The position numbers were made by a program, and so were the translations under genes. A stretch of DNA of 64,000 bases, taken from the NCBI RefSeq assembly GCF_900108015.1, contig NZ_FNVP01000003.1, positions 6,162 through 70,161 of the forward strand, in the 5' to 3' direction. Origin of the DNA: Flavobacterium urumqiense (lineage in GTDB: Bacteria; Bacteroidota; Bacteroidia; Flavobacteriales; Flavobacteriaceae). The notes below the pieces were generated by a model. The model was not told where the DNA came from. It did not search any database and was given only the letters and a program-made list of their open reading frames with translations. Positions 26,991-36,407 of this stretch are shown here, piece by piece (the stretch's first letter is position 1; the number at the start of each line of letters is the position of its first letter).

Positions 26991-27106
26991 TTTTTTTGAA
27001 TTTGTAATTAGAGTATAAAGATACAAAATGTTTAACTATATAATTATAATGTTAAACAAAATTTAATATATATTTTAGATTCCATATAAATGACTAGCTT
27101 TACAGT

Positions 27107-28024
27107 ATGATAAAAAAAAATGTATTAATAAGCGGTGGTTCTGGGTTTATAGGTAAACATTTAACTGATTTACTTATTCAAAAGGGATATAGTGTTTCTA
27201 TTTTAAGCAGAAGCGAAAAACAAAATACAGAAGAAATTTCTTATTACAAATGGGATGTTGCCAATCAATTTATAGAAGAGGATGCTGTTCTTAAAGCAGA
27301 TTATATAGTACATCTGGCAGGGGAGAATATTGCGGAGAAAAGATGGACTAAAAAAAGGAAAAGTGAAATTATTGACAGTCGAGAACAATCTACACAACTC
27401 ATCTATTCCGTTCTTAAGAAAAACAACAAAGTCCTCGAAGCTTTTGTATCTGCATCTGCGATTGGGATTTACGGAGCAATAAACGGAAAGGAAATTTGTA
27501 CGGAAGAAACGCCCCATGCTAATGATTTTCTTGGTTTTACCTGTTATAAATGGGAAGAATCTATCGATTTTATTGAATACCTGCGCATCCGGACCGTAAA
27601 AATCCGTACTGGTTTAGTATTGGGTAAAGAGGATGGTTTTCTAAAAAAATTGTTACCTGTTTTTAAGTGTAGATTGGGCGCTGCTTTAGGCTCAGGACAG
27701 CAATATATGCCTTGGATACATGTGGATGACTTATGCAACATGTATTATCATGCTATTGTTACTCCAACTATGGTAGGACCTTATAATGCAGCTATCAATG
27801 ATAATACGAATAATTTAATTTTCTCTAAAACCCTTGCAAAAGTTCTTGGATATTCGATTTGGTTACCTAATGTTCCTGCTTTTTTATTAAGATTAGCAAT
27901 GGGAGAGATGGCAAAAATTGTTTTGACAGGAAAAAGAGTTTCATCGGATAAAATCGAAAATACAGGCTTTCACTTTAAATTCAAAAATTTGGAAGAAGCA
28001 CTTAAGGATTGTTTAGCAAAATAG
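27107..28024 (+). CDS. TIGR01777-family epimerase/oxidoreductase
   Basis: A 305-residue SDR of the TIGR01777 (YfcH) type. The N-terminal cofactor site is ISGGSGFIGKHLTDLL. It continues with YYKWDV, HLAGENIAEKRWTKKRK, SASAIGIYGA, RTGLVLGKEDG and PWIHVDDL, all family hallmarks. The C-terminal domain of about 50 residues (DUF1731 region) has LTGKRVSSDKI. The substrate is unknown. It is divergent from the TetR-like gene, and homologues are common in photolyase/carotenoid gene neighbourhoods. Confidence 0.88.
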   Translation: MIKKNVLISGGSGFIGKHLTDLLIQKGYSVSILSRSEKQNTEEISYYKWDVANQFIEEDAVLKADYIVHLAGENIAEKRWTKKRKSEIIDSREQSTQLIYSVLKKNNKVLEAFVSASAIGIYGAINGKEICTEETPHANDFLGFTCYKWEESIDFIEYLRIRTVKIRTGLVLGKEDGFLKKLLPVFKCRLGAALGSGQQYMPWIHVDDLCNMYYHAIVTPTMVGPYNAAINDNTNNLIFSKTLAKVLGYSIWLPNVPAFLLRLAMGEMAKIVLTGKRVSSDKIENTGFHFKFKNLEEALKDCLAK

Positions 28025-28026
28025 AA

Positions 28027-28566
28027 TTATTGTAAAACACAAGCGATTTGAGTGTTCACATTTTTCGCTATTTTGCTGCGGACTATATAAGGAATTTTAA
28101 TTCCGAAATCGTCTGTGTTTAATGGAAAATTAGAAATGAATTCAATTCCTTCGCCTAGTTTTTTGATGGTTCCGTAAATCATAATTTTTTTTGATTTACC
28201 ATGAATGGTAATATTTCCTTTTATCAAATATTCTTTTTGGTTTGAATCAATATTTTTTAAGTCAAATTTTTCAATGATGCCTTTGAAAATAGCTTTAGGA
28301 TAGCGATCACTTTCTAAATAATTTTTATTGAAGTGCTCTTGCATCAAACTTCTTTCGAATAGAAATTTTTTGATGTAAACCAAACAAGTAATTTCTCCTG
28401 TCTTTATAACCAAAACACAGATAGTTTTTTCATTTGTAGCTTTTACTTCTTCAAAAAATGGTACCGATGCTTCGAAATTTATAATTCCTTTGTCTGTGAT
28501 CATTTTTTCTTGTGCAGACGTCGTATAGCTAACAAAAATCAGAAAAAGCAGTGTAATTTTTTTCAT
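28027..28566 (-). CDS. YceI-family secreted protein
   Basis: A 179-residue protein with an N-terminal signal peptide (MKKITLLFLIFVSYTTSAQ) and a lipocalin-like YceI beta barrel: GIINFEASVPFFEEV, FKGIIEKFD and LIKGNITIHGKSK, with a C-terminal TDDFGIKIPYIV strand. YceI proteins bind isoprenoid or lipid ligands such as polyprenyl quinones in the periplasm. It converges with the TIGR01777 gene two bases apart. Proximity to the isoprenoid pigment genes is suggestive but not proof of function. Confidence 0.85.
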   Translation of the reverse strand: MKKITLLFLIFVSYTTSAQEKMITDKGIINFEASVPFFEEVKATNEKTICVLVIKTGEITCLVYIKKFLFERSLMQEHFNKNYLESDRYPKAIFKGIIEKFDLKNIDSNQKEYLIKGNITIHGKSKKIMIYGTIKKLGEGIEFISNFPLNTDDFGIKIPYIVRSKIAKNVNTQIACVLQ

Positions 28567-28676
28567 AATCCTATATGAATTAAACTACCTAAATTTACGA
28601 AAAAACGAATTAAAAAGGCGCCAAATTTATAGAAATTCTTGATTTTTTTTAAATAAAAGACGTTAGATTACCTCTA

Positions 28677-29231
28677 TTAATTCTTTTTTAATTCCAACAA
28701 AACATTATATTTTTCTAAACTAGCCAAGCTTTTTTCAGAGCTATAATCAAATATTTCTTCATGGTAATCTTTTTCTTTTTTTAAAGCTATTTGCTTTAAG
28801 CAATTATGAAAACGGCGTACTTCATTTAAGTTAGAGAGGAGCAAACCGGGAACGGGAACAATTTTGCCGTCCTTGTCTTTGGCAACCATAGTAAAATAGG
28901 AGGAATTGCAATGTTTTATTTTTCCTGTTTGAATATTTTCGGCCTCGACCCGAATGCCTATAATCATAGAACTATTACCAACATAATTCACACAGGCTTT
29001 CAACGTAACCAGTTCGCCAACGTCGATTGGTTTAAGGAAATTTACTGTATCAACAGATGCTGTCACACAATAATTCCCTGAAAATTTTGAAGCACAAGCA
29101 AATGCAATTTGATCTAAAAGAGATAAAATATAACCACCATGAATCTTTCCGCTAAAATTGGTATGAGACGGAAGCATCAATTCTGAAATACTGATGTTTG
29201 ACGAAGCGACAGTTTTAAAAGTAGTGTTCAC
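28677..29231 (-). CDS. Acyl-CoA thioesterase (hotdog fold)
   Basis: A 184-residue hotdog-fold thioesterase of the YciA/BFIT type. NFSGKIHGGYILSLLDQIAF holds the hotdog helix. Residues VTASVDTVNFLKPIDVGE and SSMIIGIRVEAEN are the matching strands. It hydrolyses acyl-CoA esters in the cytoplasm, and chain-length preference is unknown. It is the last gene of a possible rmuC-membrane protein-thioesterase run with spacings of only five bases. Confidence 0.85.
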   Translation of the reverse strand: MNTTFKTVASSNISISELMLPSHTNFSGKIHGGYILSLLDQIAFACASKFSGNYCVTASVDTVNFLKPIDVGELVTLKACVNYVGNSSMIIGIRVEAENIQTGKIKHCNSSYFTMVAKDKDGKIVPVPGLLLSNLNEVRRFHNCLKQIALKKEKDYHEEIFDYSSEKSLASLEKYNVLLELKKN

Positions 29232-29236
29232 GGAAA

Positions 29237-29602
29237 TTATTTTTGGTTAAAAGGGGAAATTTCTTTTTGAACGGATGTAACAAAATATCTCGTTTCTCCC
29301 CACCAAGCAAATGTTCTGTATCTTTCTACGTAAGTTAATTTCACATAATTTCCTTGTAACCCATTCAAATCTTCAATCACTTTTTTATCACTGTCCAAAA
29401 CAGAAAAACTGAAAATCTGAGCTCCAGAAATTCCCTGACTCAATTCGCCTTCCCATGTTTTTATGGCCATTCCTTTATGACTTAATTTTATAAGTTCACC
29501 GGAGCGAATCCCTTCACTGTAAGGAATGTAATAGAGAAATGCAAAATAGCAAATCAAGACCAGCGTGCCAATTCCTAAAATAATTCCTAAAATTCGTTTC
29601 AT
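29237..29602 (-). CDS. Single-pass membrane-anchored protein, function unknown
   Basis: A 121-residue protein with an N-terminal membrane anchor (ILGIILGIGTLVLICYFAFLY) and a short extracytoplasmic domain containing SEGIRSGELIKLSHKG, KTWEGELSQG and YRTFAWWGETRY. The pattern is conserved in Flavobacteriia but has no known activity. It is sandwiched five bases from each neighbour (rmuC upstream, thioesterase downstream), so it is cotranscribed. Confidence 0.65.
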   Translation of the reverse strand: MKRILGIILGIGTLVLICYFAFLYYIPYSEGIRSGELIKLSHKGMAIKTWEGELSQGISGAQIFSFSVLDSDKKVIEDLNGLQGNYVKLTYVERYRTFAWWGETRYFVTSVQKEISPFNQK

Positions 29603-29607
29603 TCTAT

Positions 29608-30978
29608 TTAGTTTAATAATTGATTTTCGTCTTTTTCAGCTCTGTTCAATATGCTTTCCGGAAGTGCTTTTTTCGCTTTAGCTCCCATTTTTTTCAATTT
29701 CTCGACACTCACGATTAAGTTTCCTTTTCCTTCCACCAGTTTGTTCATGGCGCCGCTATACTCAATTTTGCTTTCGTCTATCTTCTTTCCAATTTTGATT
29801 AAATCAGCTACAAAACCTTCAAATTTGTCATACAATGCACCAGCCTGACGTGCAATTTCGAGTGCATTTTCCTGTTGCTTTTGGTTGGTCCACATGCTGT
29901 CAATTGTTCGCAAAGTAGCTAGTAATGTGGCAGGTGTAACAATGACAATGTTTTTCTCGAATGCCTTATTATATAAACTGGTATCCTCGTTCAGCGCCAT
30001 AGCAAAAGCAGGCTCTATTGGAATAAATAGCAATACGAAATCAGGGCTTTCTATTTGATATAAATCCTGATAATTTTTATTGCCTAATTGTTCTACGTGG
30101 CGTTTGATGGAGTTAACGTGTTCTTTTAAAAATCCAACTTTTACATCGTCATCTTCTTCATTGATGTATTTTTCATAAGCGGTCAAAGAAACTTTAGAAT
30201 CGACAATCATCTTTTTGCCGTCAGGCAGATTTATCACAACGTCAGGGAAAACGCGATTTCCATCTTCAGTAACGAACGCTTGCTGCACTTCGTATTCGCG
30301 GCCTTTCTCTAATCCTGATTTTTCAAGAACGCGTTCCAAAACTAATTCGCCCCAATTTCCCTGCATTTTGCTGTCGCCTTTCAAAGCTTTCGTCAGGTTA
30401 AGGGTTTCCTTGCTCATTTGGATATTCATTTCTCTTAAGCCCAGAATTTGTTGGCGTAAAGCCGCATGATAATCAATGCTTTCTTTGTGGGTGTCTTCGA
30501 CTTTCTTTTCGAACAAATGAATTTTATCCTGCAAAGGCGTCAAGATGTTTTTCATGTTCTGATTATTTTGTTCCGTAAATTTATTGGATTTTTCTTCTAA
30601 TATTTTGTTAGCGAGATTCTCAAATTCCTTGGTGAATTTTTCTTGCAGTTTCTCGACTTCTTCTTTTTGCTCTTTGTTGCGTTCCCAAAGATTCTCAAAA
30701 TCAACTTCTTTCTTAGAGAACTGAATCGCTAAACTGTCTTTTTCACTTCGAATGCTTTCTTTTTCAGCATTGGCGTTTTCTAATTGTTTTTCAAAAGTTG
30801 TTTTGTCAACAATAATCTGCTCTTTCAGTTGATTGAATTGCGAGGAAAATGCAATTAATTTTTCTTCTAAACTAATTTTTTCCGATTGGAATCGGGCGGA
30901 GAAAATGAGTTTACCAATGAAAATACCAGTGGCGAGAGCAATAATAAAAATCAATAAAAACGGAAACATATTTGACAT
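29608..30978 (-). CDS. rmuC: DNA recombination protein RmuC
   Basis: A 456-residue protein with an N-terminal membrane helix (about residues 5-27). A long coiled coil, rich in Glu, Lys and Gln, follows to about residue 190, then the RmuC nuclease-like domain: MQGNWGELVLERVLEKSGL, FPDVVINLPDGKKMIVDSKV and LLFIPIEPAFAMAL. RmuC limits inversions and other rearrangements in E. coli. It is first in the three-gene minus-strand run. Confidence 0.9.
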   Translation of the reverse strand: MSNMFPFLLIFIIALATGIFIGKLIFSARFQSEKISLEEKLIAFSSQFNQLKEQIIVDKTTFEKQLENANAEKESIRSEKDSLAIQFSKKEVDFENLWERNKEQKEEVEKLQEKFTKEFENLANKILEEKSNKFTEQNNQNMKNILTPLQDKIHLFEKKVEDTHKESIDYHAALRQQILGLREMNIQMSKETLNLTKALKGDSKMQGNWGELVLERVLEKSGLEKGREYEVQQAFVTEDGNRVFPDVVINLPDGKKMIVDSKVSLTAYEKYINEEDDDVKVGFLKEHVNSIKRHVEQLGNKNYQDLYQIESPDFVLLFIPIEPAFAMALNEDTSLYNKAFEKNIVIVTPATLLATLRTIDSMWTNQKQQENALEIARQAGALYDKFEGFVADLIKIGKKIDESKIEYSGAMNKLVEGKGNLIVSVEKLKKMGAKAKKALPESILNRAEKDENQLLN

Positions 30979-31130
30979 AGACGTATTTTTGTTTGAAAGG
31001 TAAAAGTAAGCAAAAGTTTCCTTTTTTTGTTTCGGAAATAAAAATACTATATCAAGTTTTTGTATTTATAGATTTGGTCTTTTTAGGTAATTAAGTGCTT
31101 TTTTATTTTCTGCTTTGTTGGTTTAAGATT

Positions 31131-31172
31131 ATGAAAAGCCAATAAGAATTTAAATCCTTATTGGCTTTTCAT
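31131..31172 (-). terminator. Perfect 16-bp inverted-repeat terminator
   Basis: ATGAAAAGCCAATAAG (31131-31146) pairs fully with CTTATTGGCTTTTCAT (31157-31172) around a 10-base loop. It lies 16 bases past the stop of the acidic protein gene. Confidence 0.75.
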
Positions 31173-31187
31173 AAACAAAATAAATGC

Positions 31188-31565
31188 TTATTCATCCAGT
31201 TTTATGTTTCCTCTGTCTTCATGATTATCAGGGTGTGAATTTGGATAACGGTGTGCTGTAATATCAGAGTTATGATCTTCGTTTTCAATGGTTCTCATCA
31301 CTTCTTTTTCAGTAGAAACACCTCGACTTAAACTCTCATTTTCGTTCCAACTTCTCTCTTCCTTGTCCGGGATAGAAGCAATAGATCCATCTACATTACG
31401 TGCTCTTTGAACAATTTTTTGATCTCCGTTAGCATCAGTTTCCACTTCTTCTTTAAGTATTGATGCTGCAGGATTATAATCTTCAGGTAAGTTTTCACCA
31501 CTGAAGCCTTCATTCGTATTTTGTTTGTTATTTGTCTTTTTTGAACCTAAATCGTTGCTTTCCAT
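31188..31565 (-). CDS. Acidic, disordered small protein
   Basis: A 125-residue, very hydrophilic protein rich in Asn, Asp, Glu and Ser. No hydrophobic core, membrane segment or cysteine is seen, so it is probably disordered. The frame is open to 31637, but MESNDLGSKK at 31565 is the better start since the extension reads like translated leader. Such proteins occur in Flavobacterium, and a stress-related role would be a guess. It is monocistronic and has its own terminator. Confidence 0.6.
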   Translation of the reverse strand: MESNDLGSKKTNNKQNTNEGFSGENLPEDYNPAASILKEEVETDANGDQKIVQRARNVDGSIASIPDKEERSWNENESLSRGVSTEKEVMRTIENEDHNSDITAHRYPNSHPDNHEDRGNIKLDE

Positions 31566-31706
31566 AATCTTTAGTTTTAATGTTAATACTCTTAACTTAT
31601 ATAATGTTACGCTATTTATTTCTAGTAATTGAATCATTTAACATAGCTTTTGGTTTACACCAATAAATGTATGGCGTGACTATTTTAAATCTAGCGAAAA
31701 CAAAAC

Positions 31707-31714
31707 TATCTTTG
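31707..31714 (+). promoter_or_regulatory. -7 box of pseudouridine synthase gene
   Basis: TATCTTTG followed by CAC, 23 bases upstream of the ATG at 31737. It matches the Flavobacterium -7 element. Confidence 0.55.
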
Positions 31715-31736
31715 CACGCACAACTAATACACTAAA

Positions 31737-32312
31737 ATGTCTCATTCTCATTTCATCATTCATAAGCCTTACGGGTATCTGAGTCAGTTTATTTATGAAT
31801 TAAAAAGAAAAAAGAAACTGCTGGGCGAATTGCACGATTTCCCCAAAGGAACGATGGCAATAGGACGTCTTGACGAAGATTCCGAAGGATTGCTGCTGTT
31901 GACTACGGATGGTATGATGAGCGAAATCATTCGAAGTAAAAAAGTGGACAAGGAATATTATGTACAAGTCGATGGCATTATGCATCAGGAAGCGATTGAA
32001 CAATTGCAAAAAGGAGTTGAAATAGGTTTCAATGGGACTAAATACATCACTAAACGGTGTAAAGCTTTTTTAATTGATGAAATTCCTGCTTTTGGAACTA
32101 GAGGAAAAAAAATTCGTGATGAACGTCACGGTCCTACTTCTTGGGCTTCGATAACGGTGAATGAAGGGAAGTTTCGTCAAGTTCGTAAAATGACTGCCGC
32201 TGTTGGTTTTCCAACGTTACGATTAGTTCGTGTTCGAATAGGAAACCTACATCTCAATAATTTACAGGCAGGAGAGGTTTTGGAAGTAGTAGATTTTCAA
32301 ATAGAAATTTAA
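31737..32312 (+). CDS. 23S rRNA pseudouridine synthase, RluE-type
   Basis: A 191-residue pseudouridine synthase of the RsuA/RluB/E/F family without the N-terminal S4 domain, as in RluE. Visible are FIIHKPYGYLSQF, the catalytic GRLDEDSEGLLLLT with Asp46, KEYYVQVDG, and the closing EGKFRQVRKMTAAVGFPTLR and LVRVRIG. E. coli RluE modifies U2457 of 23S rRNA; the same target is likely but not proven. trmL follows after 57 bases in the same direction. Confidence 0.88.
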   Translation: MSHSHFIIHKPYGYLSQFIYELKRKKKLLGELHDFPKGTMAIGRLDEDSEGLLLLTTDGMMSEIIRSKKVDKEYYVQVDGIMHQEAIEQLQKGVEIGFNGTKYITKRCKAFLIDEIPAFGTRGKKIRDERHGPTSWASITVNEGKFRQVRKMTAAVGFPTLRLVRVRIGNLHLNNLQAGEVLEVVDFQIEI

Positions 32313-32369
32313 AGAATTTGATCTGAATTTTCAACCTTTTAATTTTTTAATCTTTTAATAAAGTATAAT

Positions 32370-32825
32370 ATGTTAAACATCGTTTTAGTAGAACCTGAAA
32401 TCCCAAATAATACCGGGAATATTGGCCGATTGTGCGTGGGTACCGAAAGCCGTTTGCACTTAATTCATCCTTTTGGATTTGTTATTAATGATAAAAACTT
32501 AAAACGTTCCGGCTTGGATTATTGGGTGCATCTTGATGTTACTGAATATCAAAATGTAGCCGAATGGAAAGCACAGATTCCTGATTTGTCCCGAGTTTTC
32601 CTGATGAGTTCCCATTCCGAAAAATCGTATTTAGAGAATGATTTTCAGAATGGTGACTGGTTGGTTTTTGGGAAAGAAAGTAAGGGTTTAAGCGAAACTG
32701 TTTTAAACGAATTCCCAAATCATTTGACAATTCCTATGTCACCATTAATCCGAAGTTTTAATATCGCAAATTCTGTTGCGTTTGTCATTGGTGAAGCAAA
32801 GCGGCAAATGGCTGTTAAATTGTAA
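32370..32825 (+). CDS. trmL: tRNA (cytidine/uridine-2'-O-)-methyltransferase TrmL
   Basis: A 151-residue SPOUT methyltransferase modifying the wobble nucleotide of certain leucine tRNAs using SAM. The N-terminal VLVEPEIPNNTGNIGRLC and the knotted C-terminus VFGKESKGL and IPMSPLIRSFNIANSVAF are diagnostic. Length matches the minimal TrmL fold. It lies with the RluE-type gene in an RNA-modification pair. Confidence 0.92.
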   Translation: MLNIVLVEPEIPNNTGNIGRLCVGTESRLHLIHPFGFVINDKNLKRSGLDYWVHLDVTEYQNVAEWKAQIPDLSRVFLMSSHSEKSYLENDFQNGDWLVFGKESKGLSETVLNEFPNHLTIPMSPLIRSFNIANSVAFVIGEAKRQMAVKL

Positions 32826-32938
32826 ATTACGAATTTATAATTGTAAAAAGCAAGGCAATTTTTTGGATGGAATTTCATCTATTTGAGTAGATTATTCTTG
32901 ATTGAATTGTGTTTTTCCTTCTTTAACACGTACTTTTT

Positions 32939-34546
32939 ATGATTGATAAAATTACTCTTAGAAGTACCATTTTCAAACATTTGGATGGTTTGGTTACCGC
33001 CCCGGTTGCGTATGTTTTGCATGAAAAAGGAGTATTATCCCATATTCTTGACAAAAAAGAAGTCACACTTACGGAACTTACAAAACATTTCAAAGCCAAC
33101 GAAGGTTATCTCAATGTGGGTTTACGCGTTTTGTGTTCGCAAGGATTCTTGAATTACCATATTGATCACATTGCAGACCAAATCAAATTTAGCATAAACG
33201 ATAAAAGCGCCATTGCATTTTCGATGTTCTATTTGTATGAAGATGTGGTGGATTTACTGCATTTCACGATGCAATTTCGCACGCGATTATCATATGATAT
33301 TCCATTTGTCAGATTGGGTTTAATTTTCGATTTATATGCAACTAATTATGGAATTTCGTTTTCGAGTGATAAACTGACCAATGAAATTCAGCATCAGATT
33401 TTAACGCATATTGAAGGTTGTTTGGTGGGACCAATATTGGTGCAATTGGGTATGAATGGCATGTTCCATAAATATTTTATGGAGATTTCTTTTCGTCCCG
33501 AAGAATTTCATAAATCTCCGGAAAATTTCAAAATTCTACTGGATTTTTTTGTTGATTTAGGCTGGTTTACCCAAAATAAAGGCAATTACCAATTTACTGA
33601 AAAGGGGTTGTTTTTTGCCAAAAGGGCTTCTGCTTATGGAGTGACAGTCTCTTATTTACCCACTTTTAGTAAAATAGAGCAGTTGATTTTTGGGAATCCA
33701 AATATACTGCGAATGGTGGCCGAAGGGGAAGATGAAATTCATGTCGATAGAGAAATGAATGTTTGGGGAAGCGGAGGTGCACACGATACTTATTTTAAAG
33801 TCGTAGATGAGATTATCATTAAATTATTCAATTTACCAATATAAGACCAGCCGAAAGGAATTCTCGATATGGGTTGCGGTAATGGAGCATTTATTGAACA
33901 TATTTATACTGTAATCGAAAGACAAACACTGCGCGGAAAAATGCTGGATGATTATCCTTTATTCCTTGTTGGTGCCGATTACAATCAGGCAGCATTGAAA
34001 GTGACCCGAGCCAATTTAATCAAAGCCGATATTTGGGCCAAAATAATTTGGGGCGATATTGGGCAGCCCGATTTGTTAGCCAATGACTTATTGGAAAATT
34101 ATAACATTGATTTGAAAGATTTGCTGAATGTAAGAACCTTCTTGGATCATAACCGAATTTGGGAAATGCCAAAAGAGATCACCAAAAACAGAGTAAGCCA
34201 TTCAATAGGAGCATTTGCACATAGAGGAGAGCGTATCAGTAATAGTGTAGTCGAAGATAATTTATTGGAACATTTGATTAAATGGTCGCCTTACGTTCAG
34301 AAATTCGGATTATTAATGATTGAATTGCATACGATTGCTCCAAATTTGACTGCTGCTAATTTAGGTAAAACGGCCGCTACGGCTTATGATGCCACGCATG
34401 GTTTCTCAGATCAATATATAGTTGAAATTCCCGTTTTGCATAAAATCGCTGCTGAAGCAGGATTGTATCCTGATGCTAATTTTTTCAGGAGATTTCCTGA
34501 TTCTAATATAGCAACGGTAAGTATAAATTTATTGAAAGGGGTTTGA
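32939..34546 (+). pseudogene. SAM-dependent methyltransferase split by an in-frame TAA
   Basis: One reading frame of 536 codons is interrupted only by TAA at 33842-33844. The first part (301 residues) is a helical/winged-helix N-terminal region (MIDKITLRSTIFKHLDGLV) ending FNLPI. After the stop, DQPKGILDMGCGNGAF, the SAM-binding motif I, continues in the same frame with VGADYNQAALK to GV at 34546. A single base change would restore the protein. It is either a nonsense-mutated gene, a sequencing error or a readthrough case. As written, the N-terminal product lacks the catalytic fold, and reinitiation at ATG 33869 is possible. Confidence 0.8.
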
Positions 34547-34592
34547 TGTGCCTAGGTGGAAAAAAAATGGTTTCTTCAAACAAGCAGACTAA

Positions 34593-35375
34593 TTAAACAA
34601 TCATAAACTTCCCTTTTTCAGCATCAAAAACAATGTGTTCATCTTTAAATAGGGTATTGAAACTTCCTTTTGCAATAAAAGTACAAGGTTCGTCTTGCAA
34701 CACGGTTTCCGGTGTCATAATAATCATTTCGTCACTCAATTGTATCGCCATATCAATATCATGAGTAGAAAATAAAATGCATTTACCAGTTTCATGAGTA
34801 AGCTTTTTCAAAAGTTTGAATAAGGCCACCTTATGTAATAAATCCAGATGGGTCGTAGGTTCGTCTAAGATTATTAAAGGAGTATCCTGTGCTAAAGCGC
34901 GGGCTACTAAAACTTTTTGCAACTGTCCATCACTGATTTCGTAATGTTTTTCAGCAGCTAAGTGACTGATTTGTGTGAGTTCCATTGCTTCAAGAACTTT
35001 GGCGACATCAAGATCAGATAAAGTCCCCATCCAGTTGGTGTAAGGTTGTCTGCCTAAAGCAATGAGTTCAAAAACGGTTAAATTACTGGGGGGTAATTTT
35101 TCTGTTAAAACAATACTTAAGTTTTGGGCTAAGTCTAAAGGTTCATAAGAAGTAATTTTTCTTTCATTTAAAAAAACAGCACCGAAAAGCGGTTTCTGGA
35201 TTCCCGTTATCGTTTTTAAAAGGGTTGATTTCCCAATACCATTGGCACCAATTAAAGCAATCAGTTTTCCTTTTTTTAAAGAAATCGAGATATTCGAAGC
35301 CACTACGATTTTCTCTTTTTTATGAGAATAACCAATGCTAATTTGAGACGCTTGTAAGATGATTTCGTTTTCCAT
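34593..35375 (-). CDS. ABC transporter ATP-binding protein (BtuD/FecE type)
   Basis: A 260-residue ATPase of the iron-siderophore/cobalamin importer class. Walker A is GANGIGKSTL near residue 40. The signature is ISDGQ, a variant of LSGGQ that I know from Bacteroidota members. Walker B is LIILDEPTTHLD, with the switch His in STHDIDMA. Its ATG overlaps the permease stop by one base. Given the surrounding cobalamin genes, the transported substrate is probably a corrinoid, though heme or siderophore cannot be ruled out. Confidence 0.88.
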   Translation of the reverse strand: MENEIILQASQISIGYSHKKEKIVVASNISISLKKGKLIALIGANGIGKSTLLKTITGIQKPLFGAVFLNERKITSYEPLDLAQNLSIVLTEKLPPSNLTVFELIALGRQPYTNWMGTLSDLDVAKVLEAMELTQISHLAAEKHYEISDGQLQKVLVARALAQDTPLIILDEPTTHLDLLHKVALFKLLKKLTHETGKCILFSTHDIDMAIQLSDEMIIMTPETVLQDEPCTFIAKGSFNTLFKDEHIVFDAEKGKFMIV

Positions 35376-36406
35376 TAGGCAATCATTTTTCGTTTACTAA
35401 CCAATAACCAGATGACCACAGGAGCACCAATTATTGAAGTTACCGCATTGATGGGCAAAGTGATTTCCAATCCTGGCAATTCTGAAATTACATCACAAAA
35501 AAGCATAATCGAGGCTCCTAAAAGTAACGTACTCCAATACAAAACAGAATGATTACTAGTTTGAAATACTAATTTTGCTATATGAGGAACTGCTAGTCCT
35601 ATAAAGGCAATTGGACCTGCATACGCTGTGATACTTCCTGCTAAAATGCTTGTTGCAAAAATAATAATTAATCGTGTTTTTTTGAAATTCAAACCTAAAC
35701 TTCGAGCGTAATTTTCACCCAATAACAATGCATTAAGTGGCTTTATGCTAAACAGACTTAGTAATAAGCCAATGCCAACACAAATGGTTAGAATTACTAC
35801 AGAAGACCATGACAAGTTGCCTAAATTTCCCATGGACCAAAACGTGAATTTCTGCAATTGTTCAGCCGAACTAAAATACGTAAGAACGCCTACTATTGCA
35901 CTGGTAAAACTACCAAACATTAGTCCTACAATTAAAATGGCCATCGTATCGCGAAGTCTTTGGGAAACCATCAAAACGGCAAGTAATACAACGGAGCTTC
36001 CAATAGTTGAGGCTAGAACCACGCCATAAGAAGATAACAAAATGGTACTCAAAAAAGGAGGAAGTAAGCCAGCTCCTAATATTACAAAAGCAACACCTAA
36101 ACTGGCACCTGAACTCAGTCCTAAAACGTAAGGCCCTGCCAATGGATTTCGAAACAAAGTTTGCATTAGTAAACCACTTATGGATAACCCCATTCCGACA
36201 AGAATTGCTGTAATAGCTTTGGGTAACCGATAATTGATTATGATGTATTCCCAAGTAGACTTACTCGCTTGACCACCAGTCAAACTAGTAAAAATTTCTC
36301 TAAAAGGTATCGTTATAGAGCCAAAACTAATGTTTGTAAAAAACAAAAGTACAAGCCCAAAAGTAAGCAAGAAAAATAAAATAATATTTCGTTTTTGATT
36401 GTTCAA
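35375..36406 (-). CDS. ABC transporter permease (BtuC/FecCD type)
   Basis: A 343-residue permease with about ten membrane helices. It contains the FecCD family landmarks RLPKAITAILVGMGLSISGLL, NPLAGPYVLGLSSGA and AYAGPIAFIGLAVPHIAK. It would form the inner-membrane channel with the ATPase encoded one base downstream and the lipoprotein binding protein encoded one base upstream. The tight packing marks one operon. Confidence 0.9.
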   Translation of the reverse strand: MNNQKRNIILFFLLTFGLVLLFFTNISFGSITIPFREIFTSLTGGQASKSTWEYIIINYRLPKAITAILVGMGLSISGLLMQTLFRNPLAGPYVLGLSSGASLGVAFVILGAGLLPPFLSTILLSSYGVVLASTIGSSVVLLAVLMVSQRLRDTMAILIVGLMFGSFTSAIVGVLTYFSSAEQLQKFTFWSMGNLGNLSWSSVVILTICVGIGLLLSLFSIKPLNALLLGENYARSLGLNFKKTRLIIIFATSILAGSITAYAGPIAFIGLAVPHIAKLVFQTSNHSVLYWSTLLLGASIMLFCDVISELPGLEITLPINAVTSIIGAPVVIWLLVSKRKMIA

Positions 36407-36407
36407 T

